NCBI RefSeq assembly: GCF_018449695.1
Contig: NZ_JAAVUY010000010.1
Span: 124,001-188,000 of the forward strand
DNA: 64,000 nucleotides
From: Bradyrhizobium sp. dw_411
Lineage (GTDB): Bacteria > Pseudomonadota > Alphaproteobacteria > Rhizobiales > Xanthobacteraceae
Reading direction: 5' to 3'
Made by a program: the position numbers and the translations under genes. The notes beneath the pieces are model-generated. The model had not been told where the DNA came from and did no database searches. It saw only the letters and a program-made list of their open reading frames with translations. Positions 34,542 to 41,892 of this stretch are shown piece after piece. Within the stretch, counting starts at the first letter, position 1. Each line of letters opens with the position of its first letter.

Positions 34542-35624
34542 TCAAGCGATTAACGACTCGGACTCCGGCTTCGGTTTAGCTTTGCCGCTAAATGTCGCGT
34601 GAGTGATCGAAACCGTCGTTCCTTGACCGTCGCTCACGGTCTCAACCTGGGCACTCAGTTGTTTCGCCAGAGCCTTGACGATGCCGGTTCCAAGTCCGCT
34701 CTTCGGTTGAGCGAATACGCCATCAGGCTTCCCGACACCGTTGTCCGCGACGGAAAGCTTCCAGTCCGTGTCCGCAGTCTCATAAGAGACGACGATTTCT
34801 CCGTCTTTTCCGCTCCCTCTGAATGCATATTTCAGTGAGTTTATAACGAGTTCTGTGACGATCAAGCCCAGGCTCTCGGCGTTGCGGCAGGTTGCTGTGC
34901 CACCTTCGCCGACGACCTTCAGAATGACCGGCTGATCTTCGCCGATCATGGAGTTCGAGAGAGCTTCGCAGAGCCTTGTTAGATAGGGCTGCATTTCCAT
35001 AGAGCCGATGGCGGCCGATGCGTGGAGATGTTGCTGCACGGCCGCGACTGAAATGACCCTGCTATGTGCGTCTTGCAAATGACGGCGCGTTTCTTCCGAG
35101 TCGACCGACTTTGCCTTCAACAGAATGATGCTGGCGATAATCTGGAGGCTGTTGGCCACGCGGTGCTGGATTTCGTCCAGCAAGACATCTTTTTGCCGCA
35201 GCAGTTCATCCTTTTCGCGTTCCAGAGACCGCTTTCCTGTGACATCCTCGATGCCGAGCAGGATGATATTGGCGTGTGAGCCCGCCTCGTAGAACACCTT
35301 GCGGGCATTGAGGAGCATTGTACGGTGCCCAATATCGGGAAAGTCGTGATCGACTTCGTAATCCTCCATTTCGCCGCGCTCGGGTATGATTTTTCCCAGG
35401 AGCAGGCGAAGCTTTGGAATGTCCCACGCGCCGTCGCCCAATTCGTACAGAAGCCTGCCCTGGGTTTCGTTGCGGTTGACCCGAAACGTCACATAGAATG
35501 AGCGGCTCGCGGCGACCACGCGCAGTTCGTCATCGAGCACAATGAGTGGCTCTCGAACGGTGTCCACTATCGCATGAGCAAGCGCAAAAGCATCCCGGTC
35601 GTCAGTGAACTGCTTCCTGAACAT
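34542..35624 (-). CDS. PAS-HisKA_2 sensor histidine kinase
   Basis: 360 residues. A PAS domain (about 15-130, PLIVLDDELRVVAASRSF) is followed by a HisKA_2 dimerisation helix with phospho-acceptor in LLDEIQHRVANSLQIIASI. An HATPase domain follows (VTELVINSLKYAF, DNGVGKP, GLGTGIVKALAKQL). No membrane segments, so cytosolic. No response regulator is adjacent; the lone receiver at 37956 is a possible partner. A weak motif B copy lies 131 bp upstream. Confidence 0.9.
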   Translation of the reverse strand: MFRKQFTDDRDAFALAHAIVDTVREPLIVLDDELRVVAASRSFYVTFRVNRNETQGRLLYELGDGAWDIPKLRLLLGKIIPERGEMEDYEVDHDFPDIGHRTMLLNARKVFYEAGSHANIILLGIEDVTGKRSLEREKDELLRQKDVLLDEIQHRVANSLQIIASIILLKAKSVDSEETRRHLQDAHSRVISVAAVQQHLHASAAIGSMEMQPYLTRLCEALSNSMIGEDQPVILKVVGEGGTATCRNAESLGLIVTELVINSLKYAFRGSGKDGEIVVSYETADTDWKLSVADNGVGKPDGVFAQPKSGLGTGIVKALAKQLSAQVETVSDGQGTTVSITHATFSGKAKPKPESESLIA

Positions 35625-35755
35625 GTCGCGTCCTTACGCTCTCGCGTCCGAATCGCCTCCTGGAACGCGCTTCCGCGATAGCAGTCCTTGCAAGACTCTA
35701 GGGTCTTTTCGCAATGTTTGAGACCGTAAAGCTATGGCTGCATAGTTTGGACGTC

Positions 35756-35771
35756 TGTATAAAATTGACCA
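35756..35771. promoter_or_regulatory. Weak motif B-like half-palindrome
   Basis: On the minus strand one intact half-site TGGTCAAT is followed by a degenerate half (TTTATACA). Listed because its spacing to the kinase start (131 bp) matches the better sites. Confidence 0.3.
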
Positions 35772-35789
35772 TCTATTGCCAATTCTTAT

Positions 35790-35978
35790 TCACGTCGTGG
35801 TTGCGACGGTTACGATGTGAGCATGGTTGCAGTTGGCGCAGTCAAATGTGCGAATATCGAAGCCCAAAGGTCCTCGCGTAACAAGAACCAGGGTCATTTG
35901 GGCGCTGCACTTTGAGCAGTGAGGACGTTCGGCCGCATTAAGCGGAACGCGAGACGAAGAAAAGGTTTCGGGCATCAT
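35790..35978 (-). CDS. Small zinc-ribbon-like protein, paralogue of 33105 gene
   Basis: 62 residues with CSKCSAQM and CANCNHAH knuckles and the shared pattern PHCSKC...GFDIRTFDCANC. Two adjacent methionines (35978, 35975) are possible starts. It lies 98 bp downstream of the perfect motif B palindrome. Function unknown. Confidence 0.7.
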   Translation of the reverse strand: MMPETFSSSRVPLNAAERPHCSKCSAQMTLVLVTRGPLGFDIRTFDCANCNHAHIVTVATTT

Positions 35979-36076
35979 TCGTCCGACGTTTTGAAGGATG
36001 GCGGCCGCTATTTCATGATCTCAGTTATCGTGATGCCGCTGACCGGATCAATCTGCCAGTCTAATGACGGGATTTT

Positions 36077-36092
36077 TGGTCAATATTGACCA
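36077..36092. promoter_or_regulatory. Motif B site 3, perfect palindrome
   Basis: TGGTCAATATTGACCA, a perfect 16-bp palindrome. It lies 98 bp before the zinc-ribbon gene and 44 bp beyond the stop of the CRP-like gene. Confidence 0.75.
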
Positions 36093-36136
36093 CGCTAAAG
36101 AATTTATTTCGGCGATTCACGGGAGGAGCTTGTCAT

Positions 36137-36874
36137 CTACTCGTCTTCCTTGATTTGCGGCTTGTCACGCAGGACAGCATCCAGAAGCAAGCGGTGCACC
36201 TCTATCTTTCCGTTGTAGCTGATAAAACCCTTTTTACGAAACTTGTTCATGAAGAAGCTGACGCGCGACCGGGTGGTACCGATCATGTCGGCCAGTGTTT
36301 CCTGACTAAGAATGACCGGGATGGGCTGAGTGACGCCCTCTTTGCCGAAATCCGCGAGAATCAGCAGAAGTCGGGCGAGCCGCCGTTCGCTCGAATTGAA
36401 TAGCTGGTCAATCAAATCGTCTTCGATCCGGCTATTACGCAATAAAAGATATGACAAGAAGAACGCGGAAAACGCGGGCTCTGCCCGGAGTATCGCAATC
36501 ATCGCCGCTTTGGTTATCGATGTAAGAAGGCAGCCCTCCATTGCATGCGTGGTCGAGGTGCGAAGTTTTACACCATCAAGACATCCTTCGCCGAAGAACT
36601 GCCCTTGCGTCAGAATCCCGACGACAGCTTCTTTGCCCTGTTCGGAAAAGACCGTGACTTTAACTTTGCCTTTTTGAATGTAGAATATTGTACCGGCACC
36701 TTCACCCTGGGTGAAAATGACATCGTTTTTCCTGTATTTCTTCAGCACCTTCCCAAGTCCTGAGAGACCCAGAAATGCCTTGGGATCAAATGATGCATTC
36801 GATGGCGGATGGCGCGGTGGAACAGCCAACGGTGTTGATCCCTGGTCAGGCGGGAGCACAACACTCTCGGTCAC
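36137..36874 (-). CDS. CRP/FNR-family regulator 1
   Basis: 245 residues: cyclic-nucleotide-like sensor barrel (YRKNDVIFTQGEGAGTIFYIQKG, GQFFGEGCLDG), dimer helix and winged HTH (SQETLADMIGTTRSRVSFFMNKFRKKGFI). The PRAAT-type cAMP contact of CRP is not present, and no N-terminal FNR cysteine cluster occurs, so the signal is unknown. The start is a GTG with a weak ribosome site, the least certain part of the call. Divergent from a close paralogue; motif B lies 88 bp upstream. Confidence 0.9.
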   Translation of the reverse strand: MTESVVLPPDQGSTPLAVPPRHPPSNASFDPKAFLGLSGLGKVLKKYRKNDVIFTQGEGAGTIFYIQKGKVKVTVFSEQGKEAVVGILTQGQFFGEGCLDGVKLRTSTTHAMEGCLLTSITKAAMIAILRAEPAFSAFFLSYLLLRNSRIEDDLIDQLFNSSERRLARLLLILADFGKEGVTQPIPVILSQETLADMIGTTRSRVSFFMNKFRKKGFISYNGKIEVHRLLLDAVLRDKPQIKEDE

Positions 36875-36962
36875 CGATGACAGCTGAGGATGGAGCGATG
36901 ATGCTGGCCAACGGGTCAGCGGCGCAAAAGTTCCCGCGGCCGTTGAACGATGGAAATGGATG

Positions 36963-36978
36963 TGGTCAATATTGCTCA
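36963..36978. promoter_or_regulatory. Motif B site 4, between the CRP paralogues
   Basis: Reads TGGTCAATATTGCTCA, 88 bp before the minus-strand regulator start and 223 bp before the plus-strand one. This suggests autoregulation of the pair. Confidence 0.68.
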
Positions 36979-37201
36979 GACAGCAATTTCGTCATGTGCA
37001 ACTCTTGAATCGCTGGAATTCCGGATTAGCCGTTTCCGCCGCGGCTCGCTTGGTTTAGGCTCCGCTCACCCCCCCGATACCGCTGCCTCCTTTTCCAGGT
37101 CCCTCATCCCCGGAAAAATCTCCTGTTTTTCGGCTTTTTATTTCGGACGTTCGCGGCCCGGCTGGGCTAATGTGGGCGTACCACTGCGGACCACATCAGA
37201 C

Positions 37202-37918
37202 ATGGCAAACAAGACGAATCAGGCTCCTTTTGACCCCAAGGTGTTTCTCGCCATGGTGGGGGAGGGAAAAACGATACTGGAATATCGCAAGGATCAAATC
37301 GTATTCGCGCAAGGAGACGTGGCGGACACGGTTTTTTATATTCAAAAAGGCCGGATCAAGGTTGTTGTCGTATCCGAGCAAGGCAAGGAAGCCGTCGTCG
37401 GGATTCTGGAGCCCGGCCAGTTCTTTGGCGAAGGTTGCATGAACGGCCATTCGTTGCGCATCGCGACAACGACGGCGTTGGAACAATGCCTAATCACGGT
37501 TATTACGAAATCAGCTATGCTCACCACGCTTCACAGTGAACCGAAATTTTCGGAGCTGTTCATGGCATATCTCTTGACCCGAAATAGCCGGATTGAAGAA
37601 GATTTGATCGATCAGCTCTTTAACTCAAGCGAGAAGCGATTGGCTCGCCTGCTGCTTCTGCTGGCGAATTTTGGAAAGGAAGGCAGTCCACAATCTATCA
37701 GTCCCAACATCAGCCAGGAAACATTGGCTGAAATGATCGGTACGACTCGGTCCCGCGTGAGCCATTTCATGAACAAGTTCCGCAAACTTGGATTCATTAG
37801 TTACAATGGGAAAATTGAAGTTCACAACTCACTGCTAAATGCCGTCTTGTACGACAAGCCTGAGATTAAGCGGGATTCGAAGGACGCTCCGGAAGACACG
37901 GAAGCTGAGCAGGATTGA
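37202..37918 (+). CDS. CRP/FNR-family regulator 2
   Basis: 238 residues with the same architecture as regulator 1 and a nearly identical DNA-reading helix (TTRSRVSHFMNKFRK). The sensor domain contains YRKDQIVFAQGDVADTVFYIQKG and FGEGCMNG; no cAMP- or iron-sulfur-type ligand residues are visible. ATG 37202 is preferred; earlier in-frame codons would read through motif B. Convergent with the receiver gene that follows. Confidence 0.92.
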   Translation: MANKTNQAPFDPKVFLAMVGEGKTILEYRKDQIVFAQGDVADTVFYIQKGRIKVVVVSEQGKEAVVGILEPGQFFGEGCMNGHSLRIATTTALEQCLITVITKSAMLTTLHSEPKFSELFMAYLLTRNSRIEEDLIDQLFNSSEKRLARLLLLLANFGKEGSPQSISPNISQETLAEMIGTTRSRVSHFMNKFRKLGFISYNGKIEVHNSLLNAVLYDKPEIKRDSKDAPEDTEAEQD

Positions 37919-37955
37919 AACGCGCTAGTCGGCTACCAAGGCTGAGCCGTAAGAT

Positions 37956-38351
37956 TTAGCGCGATACTGTGTAACTCTCGCCGGTCAATTCGCGAAGGGC
38001 GGCAGTAATCTGCGCGGGGCTGTAGGGCTTCGGAAGAAAACGCCCGCCCTGAGGCAAGTCGCCCGTTCGCACGTCGACGAGGCCGGATGTCGCGATAATG
38101 TGGATCGGTGGCCATCGGTCTCTCACAGCTCGGGCTAGCTTCAGCCCATCCATGGAGCCGGGCATTTGGATGTCGGTGAACACCACGGCGACGTCCAATC
38201 GGGCTTCGAGTATCCCAACCGCTTCATAGGCGTTCGACGCTTCTACGACCTCAAAGCCGGCCTCTTCTATCATTTCGGCCGCATGCATTCGAATGAGGAG
38301 CTCATCCTCGACGACAAGCACGACGGGTTTCTTGGTTGCCGCCCATTCCAT
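37956..38351 (-). CDS. Stand-alone response-regulator receiver
   Basis: 131 residues consisting of one receiver domain: acidic pocket VVEDELL, phospho-acceptor in VVFTDIQMPGSMDG, switch Thr/Ser in IIATSGL, and KPYSP. No output domain, so it probably shuttles phosphate or inhibits a kinase, perhaps the orphan kinase at 34542. ATG 38351 begins MEWAATKKPVVLVVEDE. An extended hairpin (CGCGCTA...TAGCGCG, 37921-37963) overlaps its stop codon. Confidence 0.85.
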   Translation of the reverse strand: MEWAATKKPVVLVVEDELLIRMHAAEMIEEAGFEVVEASNAYEAVGILEARLDVAVVFTDIQMPGSMDGLKLARAVRDRWPPIHIIATSGLVDVRTGDLPQGGRFLPKPYSPAQITAALRELTGESYTVSR

Positions 38352-38510
38352 TCGCCAGTCCTTCCCGGAACCTAACGCAACGTTCAAGTGCCCGCTATCG
38401 TTCCCCGACGAGCAGAAAGAGATCGAACCGGACATGCGGGGTTTTCCAAAGAGACAATTCACAGCGAGTATTTTTGCTCATTGCCGTAGCGGATGCAGCA
38501 GCACCGGGCG

Positions 38511-38530
38511 TAGGTATTTTCCGAGCCTTT
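38511..38530 (+). promoter_or_regulatory. Motif A site 7, upstream of glycine-rich exported protein
   Basis: TAGGTATTTTCCGAGCCTTT, the most degenerate copy, 69 bp before ATG 38600 and correctly oriented. Confidence 0.6.
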
Positions 38531-38599
38531 CTCGCCGATCTTGCGTTCGTTAAAGGTGACGGCACCGCATGATGCGGGCGCGGGTAAAAGGATCGTCGT

Positions 38600-39013
38600 A
38601 TGTCTCAGTTGAGAGTTGCCGCAATCGTCGTAGCGGGATTGATCGCCACGACAGCGCCGGCCGGAGCGGGGATGCTCTCACCGGCAGGTCTGCAAGCGGG
38701 AAAGCCTGACGCAGTAGCCGAGCAGATTCGCTATCGCAGCAGCGCCTTTCCAGCAGCGATTATCGGCGGGGTGATCTCCGGGGTGCTGGGTGGGGTGGTT
38801 GGTGGCAACTGCTATTTCAATGACTGCGGGTATGGCGATGGCTATGGCGGCGGGTATTACGGCGGAGGTTATGGTGATGGCGGACGCCGCAGTGGATTCA
38901 ACCGAGGCGGTGGACGTTGGGGCGGGGGTGTCCGCATGAGTCATGCCGCGGTTGGTGGCGGACATGTCGGCGGTGGTCGCGGCGGCGGCGGTCATGGCGG
39001 CGGCAGAAGATAA
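38600..39013 (+). CDS. Exported glycine-rich protein
   Basis: 137 residues with a signal peptide (MSQLRVAAIVVAGLIATTAP, then AGAG) and a hydrophobic glycine zipper (AAIIGGVISGVLGGVVGGNC). It has a long Gly/Tyr/Arg/His-rich tail built from GYGGG and GGGHVGGG-like repeats. Likely a surface or periplasmic structural/stress protein, possibly metal-binding through the His-Gly tail. An AAAGGAT site precedes the ATG. Confidence 0.75.
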   Translation: MSQLRVAAIVVAGLIATTAPAGAGMLSPAGLQAGKPDAVAEQIRYRSSAFPAAIIGGVISGVLGGVVGGNCYFNDCGYGDGYGGGYYGGGYGDGGRRSGFNRGGGRWGGGVRMSHAAVGGGHVGGGRGGGGHGGGRR

Positions 39014-39116
39014 AGCTCTGAGTCCGCTGGTCTGCAAATAGCGTGGCCAACGGTCTCCAGTTGAGAAGACGTGATCAAGTAAATCGCCAACATACAACCC
39101 AATACGGGAGCACGAA

Positions 39117-39560
39117 ATGCGGAAGCTGAACGTTACGACCCTAGTCCTGGTGTCTACAGCTTTTGGCGCGACCATGGGCCAGGCGACAGCAGCGCAATAC
39201 GGTCCGCGCAGAGCTCCCTTTGAGAATCTTTGTGCCGAGCGCGGCGGGCCGTCTCATCACCCCGAGCTTGCGGATCGGTTAGCGGAACATCTGGATTTAA
39301 ATGACGCGCAGAAGGCGGCCTTCAAGGAATTCCATGAGGCACGCAGGAAGTCGATTGAAGAATCAAAAGCAACTCTCTGCACCAACAAACCGGATCTGTC
39401 GTCGTTCGAAGCACGTCTCGTTTTCGGTCAGACGTTCATTGAGGCGCGACTCACAGCTTTGAAAATAGAAAATCCAAAGCTGATTGCCTTCTACAACAGC
39501 CTTGATGCACGGCAAAAAGAGAAGTTCGACAGATTCCGCGAACGTCTGGGCCGGGAGTAG
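39117..39560 (+). CDS. Spy/CpxP-like LTXXQ-motif periplasmic protein
   Basis: 147 residues: signal peptide (MRKLNVTTLVLVSTAFGATM, cleaved near ATAAQ), then helical body with DLNDAQKAAFKEFHEARRKS (LTXXQ-type) and a second LDARQKEKFDRFRERL. Resembles Spy periplasmic chaperones of envelope stress. GGGAG precedes the ATG. It lies 103 bp after the glycine-rich gene, so the two may share the motif A promoter. Confidence 0.8.
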   Translation: MRKLNVTTLVLVSTAFGATMGQATAAQYGPRRAPFENLCAERGGPSHHPELADRLAEHLDLNDAQKAAFKEFHEARRKSIEESKATLCTNKPDLSSFEARLVFGQTFIEARLTALKIENPKLIAFYNSLDARQKEKFDRFRERLGRE

Positions 39561-39660
39561 AAGGCGCTCGCGTTTGATTATCAAATGCAAGCCCGACGCC
39601 AGCGCGACCAATCTCGTGTGGCTGAGACCGGGCACCACTAGACTGAAGGACCGTCGCGAC

Positions 39661-40206
39661 CTAGCCGATGTAATTCACGGCTTCGTCGCCGAAGACACAA
39701 GCTCGCACCTTAGAGGCCCCGCCGTCACAACCTAACAAAACTTCGCTGGTGAATGTCTTTCCGCCCACAAACGTCGCGACGACCTCTTTTTGAGCCTGCT
39801 CCAAACTCTCAAAACGGTGATCGAGAAAGATGCAGTCCGGATCGTTGCGACGGATGGCAGCGGCAAGTGCCGCGTGAAGATCCGTGCGATGCACTTGATG
39901 ATACTGAGCGCCGAATTGCTGGAAGTAGTTTGGTCCCGTCCACCTGGTTTTGATCACAGCGCCTGTTTGGAAATGGCGCATGACATATCCCTCCGCGGGC
40001 CCGGCTTCCCTCGTCACGCGCTCGCCAATGCCAAGAAAATTAAGCGCAAGCATCGCATTCGGCGAGATAGCCACACCCGCACCGATCTCTTGAAGCTCTC
40101 GCGCCTGCTCAAATACCGAAACGCGACAGCCGAAATGCTGGAGCGAGAGTGCGGCGCTCAGGCCGCCGATACCACCCCCGATGATCGATATCCGTGAGAG
40201 TCTCAA
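39661..40206 (-). pseudogene. Truncated FAD-dependent monooxygenase (salicylate hydroxylase-like)
   Basis: 181 residues covering only the N-terminal half of a family that is usually about 380-400 long: FAD motif IIGGGIGGLSAALSLQHFG, HRTDLHAALAA and LLGCDGGASKVRACVFGD. It stops at a TAG where homologues continue into the substrate domain, and no continuation is visible beyond. It starts at a TTG codon. Probably non-functional; lies next to another broken gene. Confidence 0.75.
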
Positions 40207-40228
40207 GGCAATCGCTCCAGATGCTTTG

Positions 40229-40899
40229 TCACTCCGGCTTGATATCGGTTACGCCTTCCTCGCCAACGGCGTGGTAGATCCTGTCTACCGCGCCCTTCTC
40301 CAACACAAGCCAGTATAGGCGGGCGACATCCTGCTGGTGCGCCGGAGCCCAGCGTTCGGCGCCTTCGCCGACATAGGCGGCGGCGACCAGATAAGTGATC
40401 AACCCAGCTTTCCCGTCGGCGCCATGCACTTGTGCAGGCGTATCGCCATCGCGCGCACGCCACGCGACGCATAGACCAAACCGGCCTGCTCGGACACGCG
40501 CGGGACATGCGGGCTGGAATCGCGCCGCATATCTTCGGTGATCACCACACCTGGCGCGATGAGGCCGGTTCCCGAAGTGACGATGAATGGCTTGTTCGTG
40601 CCTGCCAGCGCATCCCCCATTGCTTCGATGGCGGTCTTGTCGATCGCGCCATTCTCCGCGAATTTAGTGAAATCATGGATGAACGCCAAATGGATCACGC
40701 CGTCTGAATCCCTTGCGCCGCTCTTCAGGCTTTCGAGGTCCTGCAGCGAGCCGCGATGAACTTCCGTGCCAAGTTTCTCAAGCGTCCTAACGTTCTCTTC
40801 AGAGCGCGCAAGGCCGACGACCTGATGCCCGTTTGCGATCAGTTCCTTTGTAGTTTCGCTGCCGATAAATCCGGCGGCGCCGGTGACGAATACGCGCAT
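40229..40899 (-). pseudogene. Frameshifted, truncated NAD-dependent epimerase/dehydratase
   Basis: The N-terminal part (MRVFVTGAAGFIGSETTKEL, ending IRLHKCMAPTG) is in one frame. The matching continuation (MHGADGKAGLITYL, AYVGEGAERWAPAHQQDVARLYWL) is in another frame around 40400-40430, and the C-terminal third after EEGVTDIKPE is missing. Family members are about 285 residues. A frameshift plus deletion therefore inactivates it. Divergent from the MmyB-like regulator, which may once have controlled it. Confidence 0.8.
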
Positions 40900-40964
40900 G
40901 AGAAAGACTCCCTGTTCAGGTCGCCGGGATATTGCTACGTTTCTCATTCGGGTAAAGTAGTGAA

Positions 40965-40980
40965 GTTATACAGGTATAAC
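40965..40980. promoter_or_regulatory. Operator palindrome of MmyB-like regulator
   Basis: GTTATAC-AG-GTATAAC: a perfect 7-bp inverted repeat ending 10 bp before the regulator start and 66 bp from the divergent epimerase start. Placement suits autorepression and control of the divergent gene. Confidence 0.7.
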
Positions 40981-40990
40981 GGCTAACAGG

Positions 40991-41815
40991 ATGACGGACG
41001 CGAATTCACTTGGGGTCTATCTGAAGGATCGCCGCGCCAAGCTCGATCCGACGGCATTCGGCTTTCCGCTGAAGCGGCGGCGGACGCCGGGACTTCGGCG
41101 CGAAGAAGTGGCGCAGCGCGCCAATGTGAGCGCCACGTGGTACACTTGGCTGGAGCAGGGGCGCGGCGGCGCGCCCTCCGCCGATGTACTGGATCGTATC
41201 GCCCGCGCCATGATGCTGACCGACGTGGAGCGCGAACATCTGTTTCTGCTCGGTCTGGGCCGGCCACCCGAGGTCCATTATCGCGCGCCCGAAGGTATCT
41301 CACCCCGTCTGCAACGCGTGCTCGATACGCTGGAATACAGTCCCGCTTTTATTCGCACGGCGACATGGGATGTGATCGCGTGGAACAGGGCCGCCGCGGC
41401 GGTCCTCACCGACTACAGCACACTGCCGGATGGGCAGCGCAATGTTCTGCGCATGATGTTCCGCGACAGCCGTGTACGCGCAGCGCAACCGAACTGGCAA
41501 AGTGTTGCGCGCTATGTGGTGGGGTCCTTCCGCGCGGATGTGGCGCGCGCCGGTGCTGCGCGCGATGTGCAATCGCTGGTCGATGAGCTCTGCGCGACAA
41601 GCTCCGAATTCGCGGCGATGTGGCGTGACAACGATGTGCAAGGGCATGGCGATGGCGTGAAAGTCCTGCATCATCCCGTCGCCGGACAGCTCTCGATGGA
41701 ATTTTCTGGTTTCGCCGTCGATGGCCGGCCCGACCTCAACATAGTAATCTACAACCCTGCAACGCCCGCGGATGCGGACAATATTCGCGCGCTGCTGAAG
41801 TCTTTGCCGAAATAG
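40991..41815 (+). CDS. XRE-family regulator with MmyB-like ligand domain
   Basis: 274 residues: an N-terminal helix-turn-helix (about 10-75, RRRTPGLRREEVAQRANVSATWYTWLEQGR) and a C-terminal MmyB-like PAS-related ligand domain (SPAFIRTATWDVIAWNRAA, LRMMFRDSRVR). Members of this class usually regulate a divergent oxidoreductase/epimerase gene; here that gene is broken, so the regulator may be orphaned. Confidence 0.9.
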   Translation: MTDANSLGVYLKDRRAKLDPTAFGFPLKRRRTPGLRREEVAQRANVSATWYTWLEQGRGGAPSADVLDRIARAMMLTDVEREHLFLLGLGRPPEVHYRAPEGISPRLQRVLDTLEYSPAFIRTATWDVIAWNRAAAAVLTDYSTLPDGQRNVLRMMFRDSRVRAAQPNWQSVARYVVGSFRADVARAGAARDVQSLVDELCATSSEFAAMWRDNDVQGHGDGVKVLHHPVAGQLSMEFSGFAVDGRPDLNIVIYNPATPADADNIRALLKSLPK

Positions 41816-41892
41816 GTGCGACTGATTATCGTCCGTGTTGAGACGAGCGTGAAGACCCATATGATCCGCGGCGTCGTGTGAAGGAGGCCCTC

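Noticed and set aside
36137..37918. FNR-type oxygen sensors
   Set aside because: No N-terminal cysteine cluster in either paralogue.
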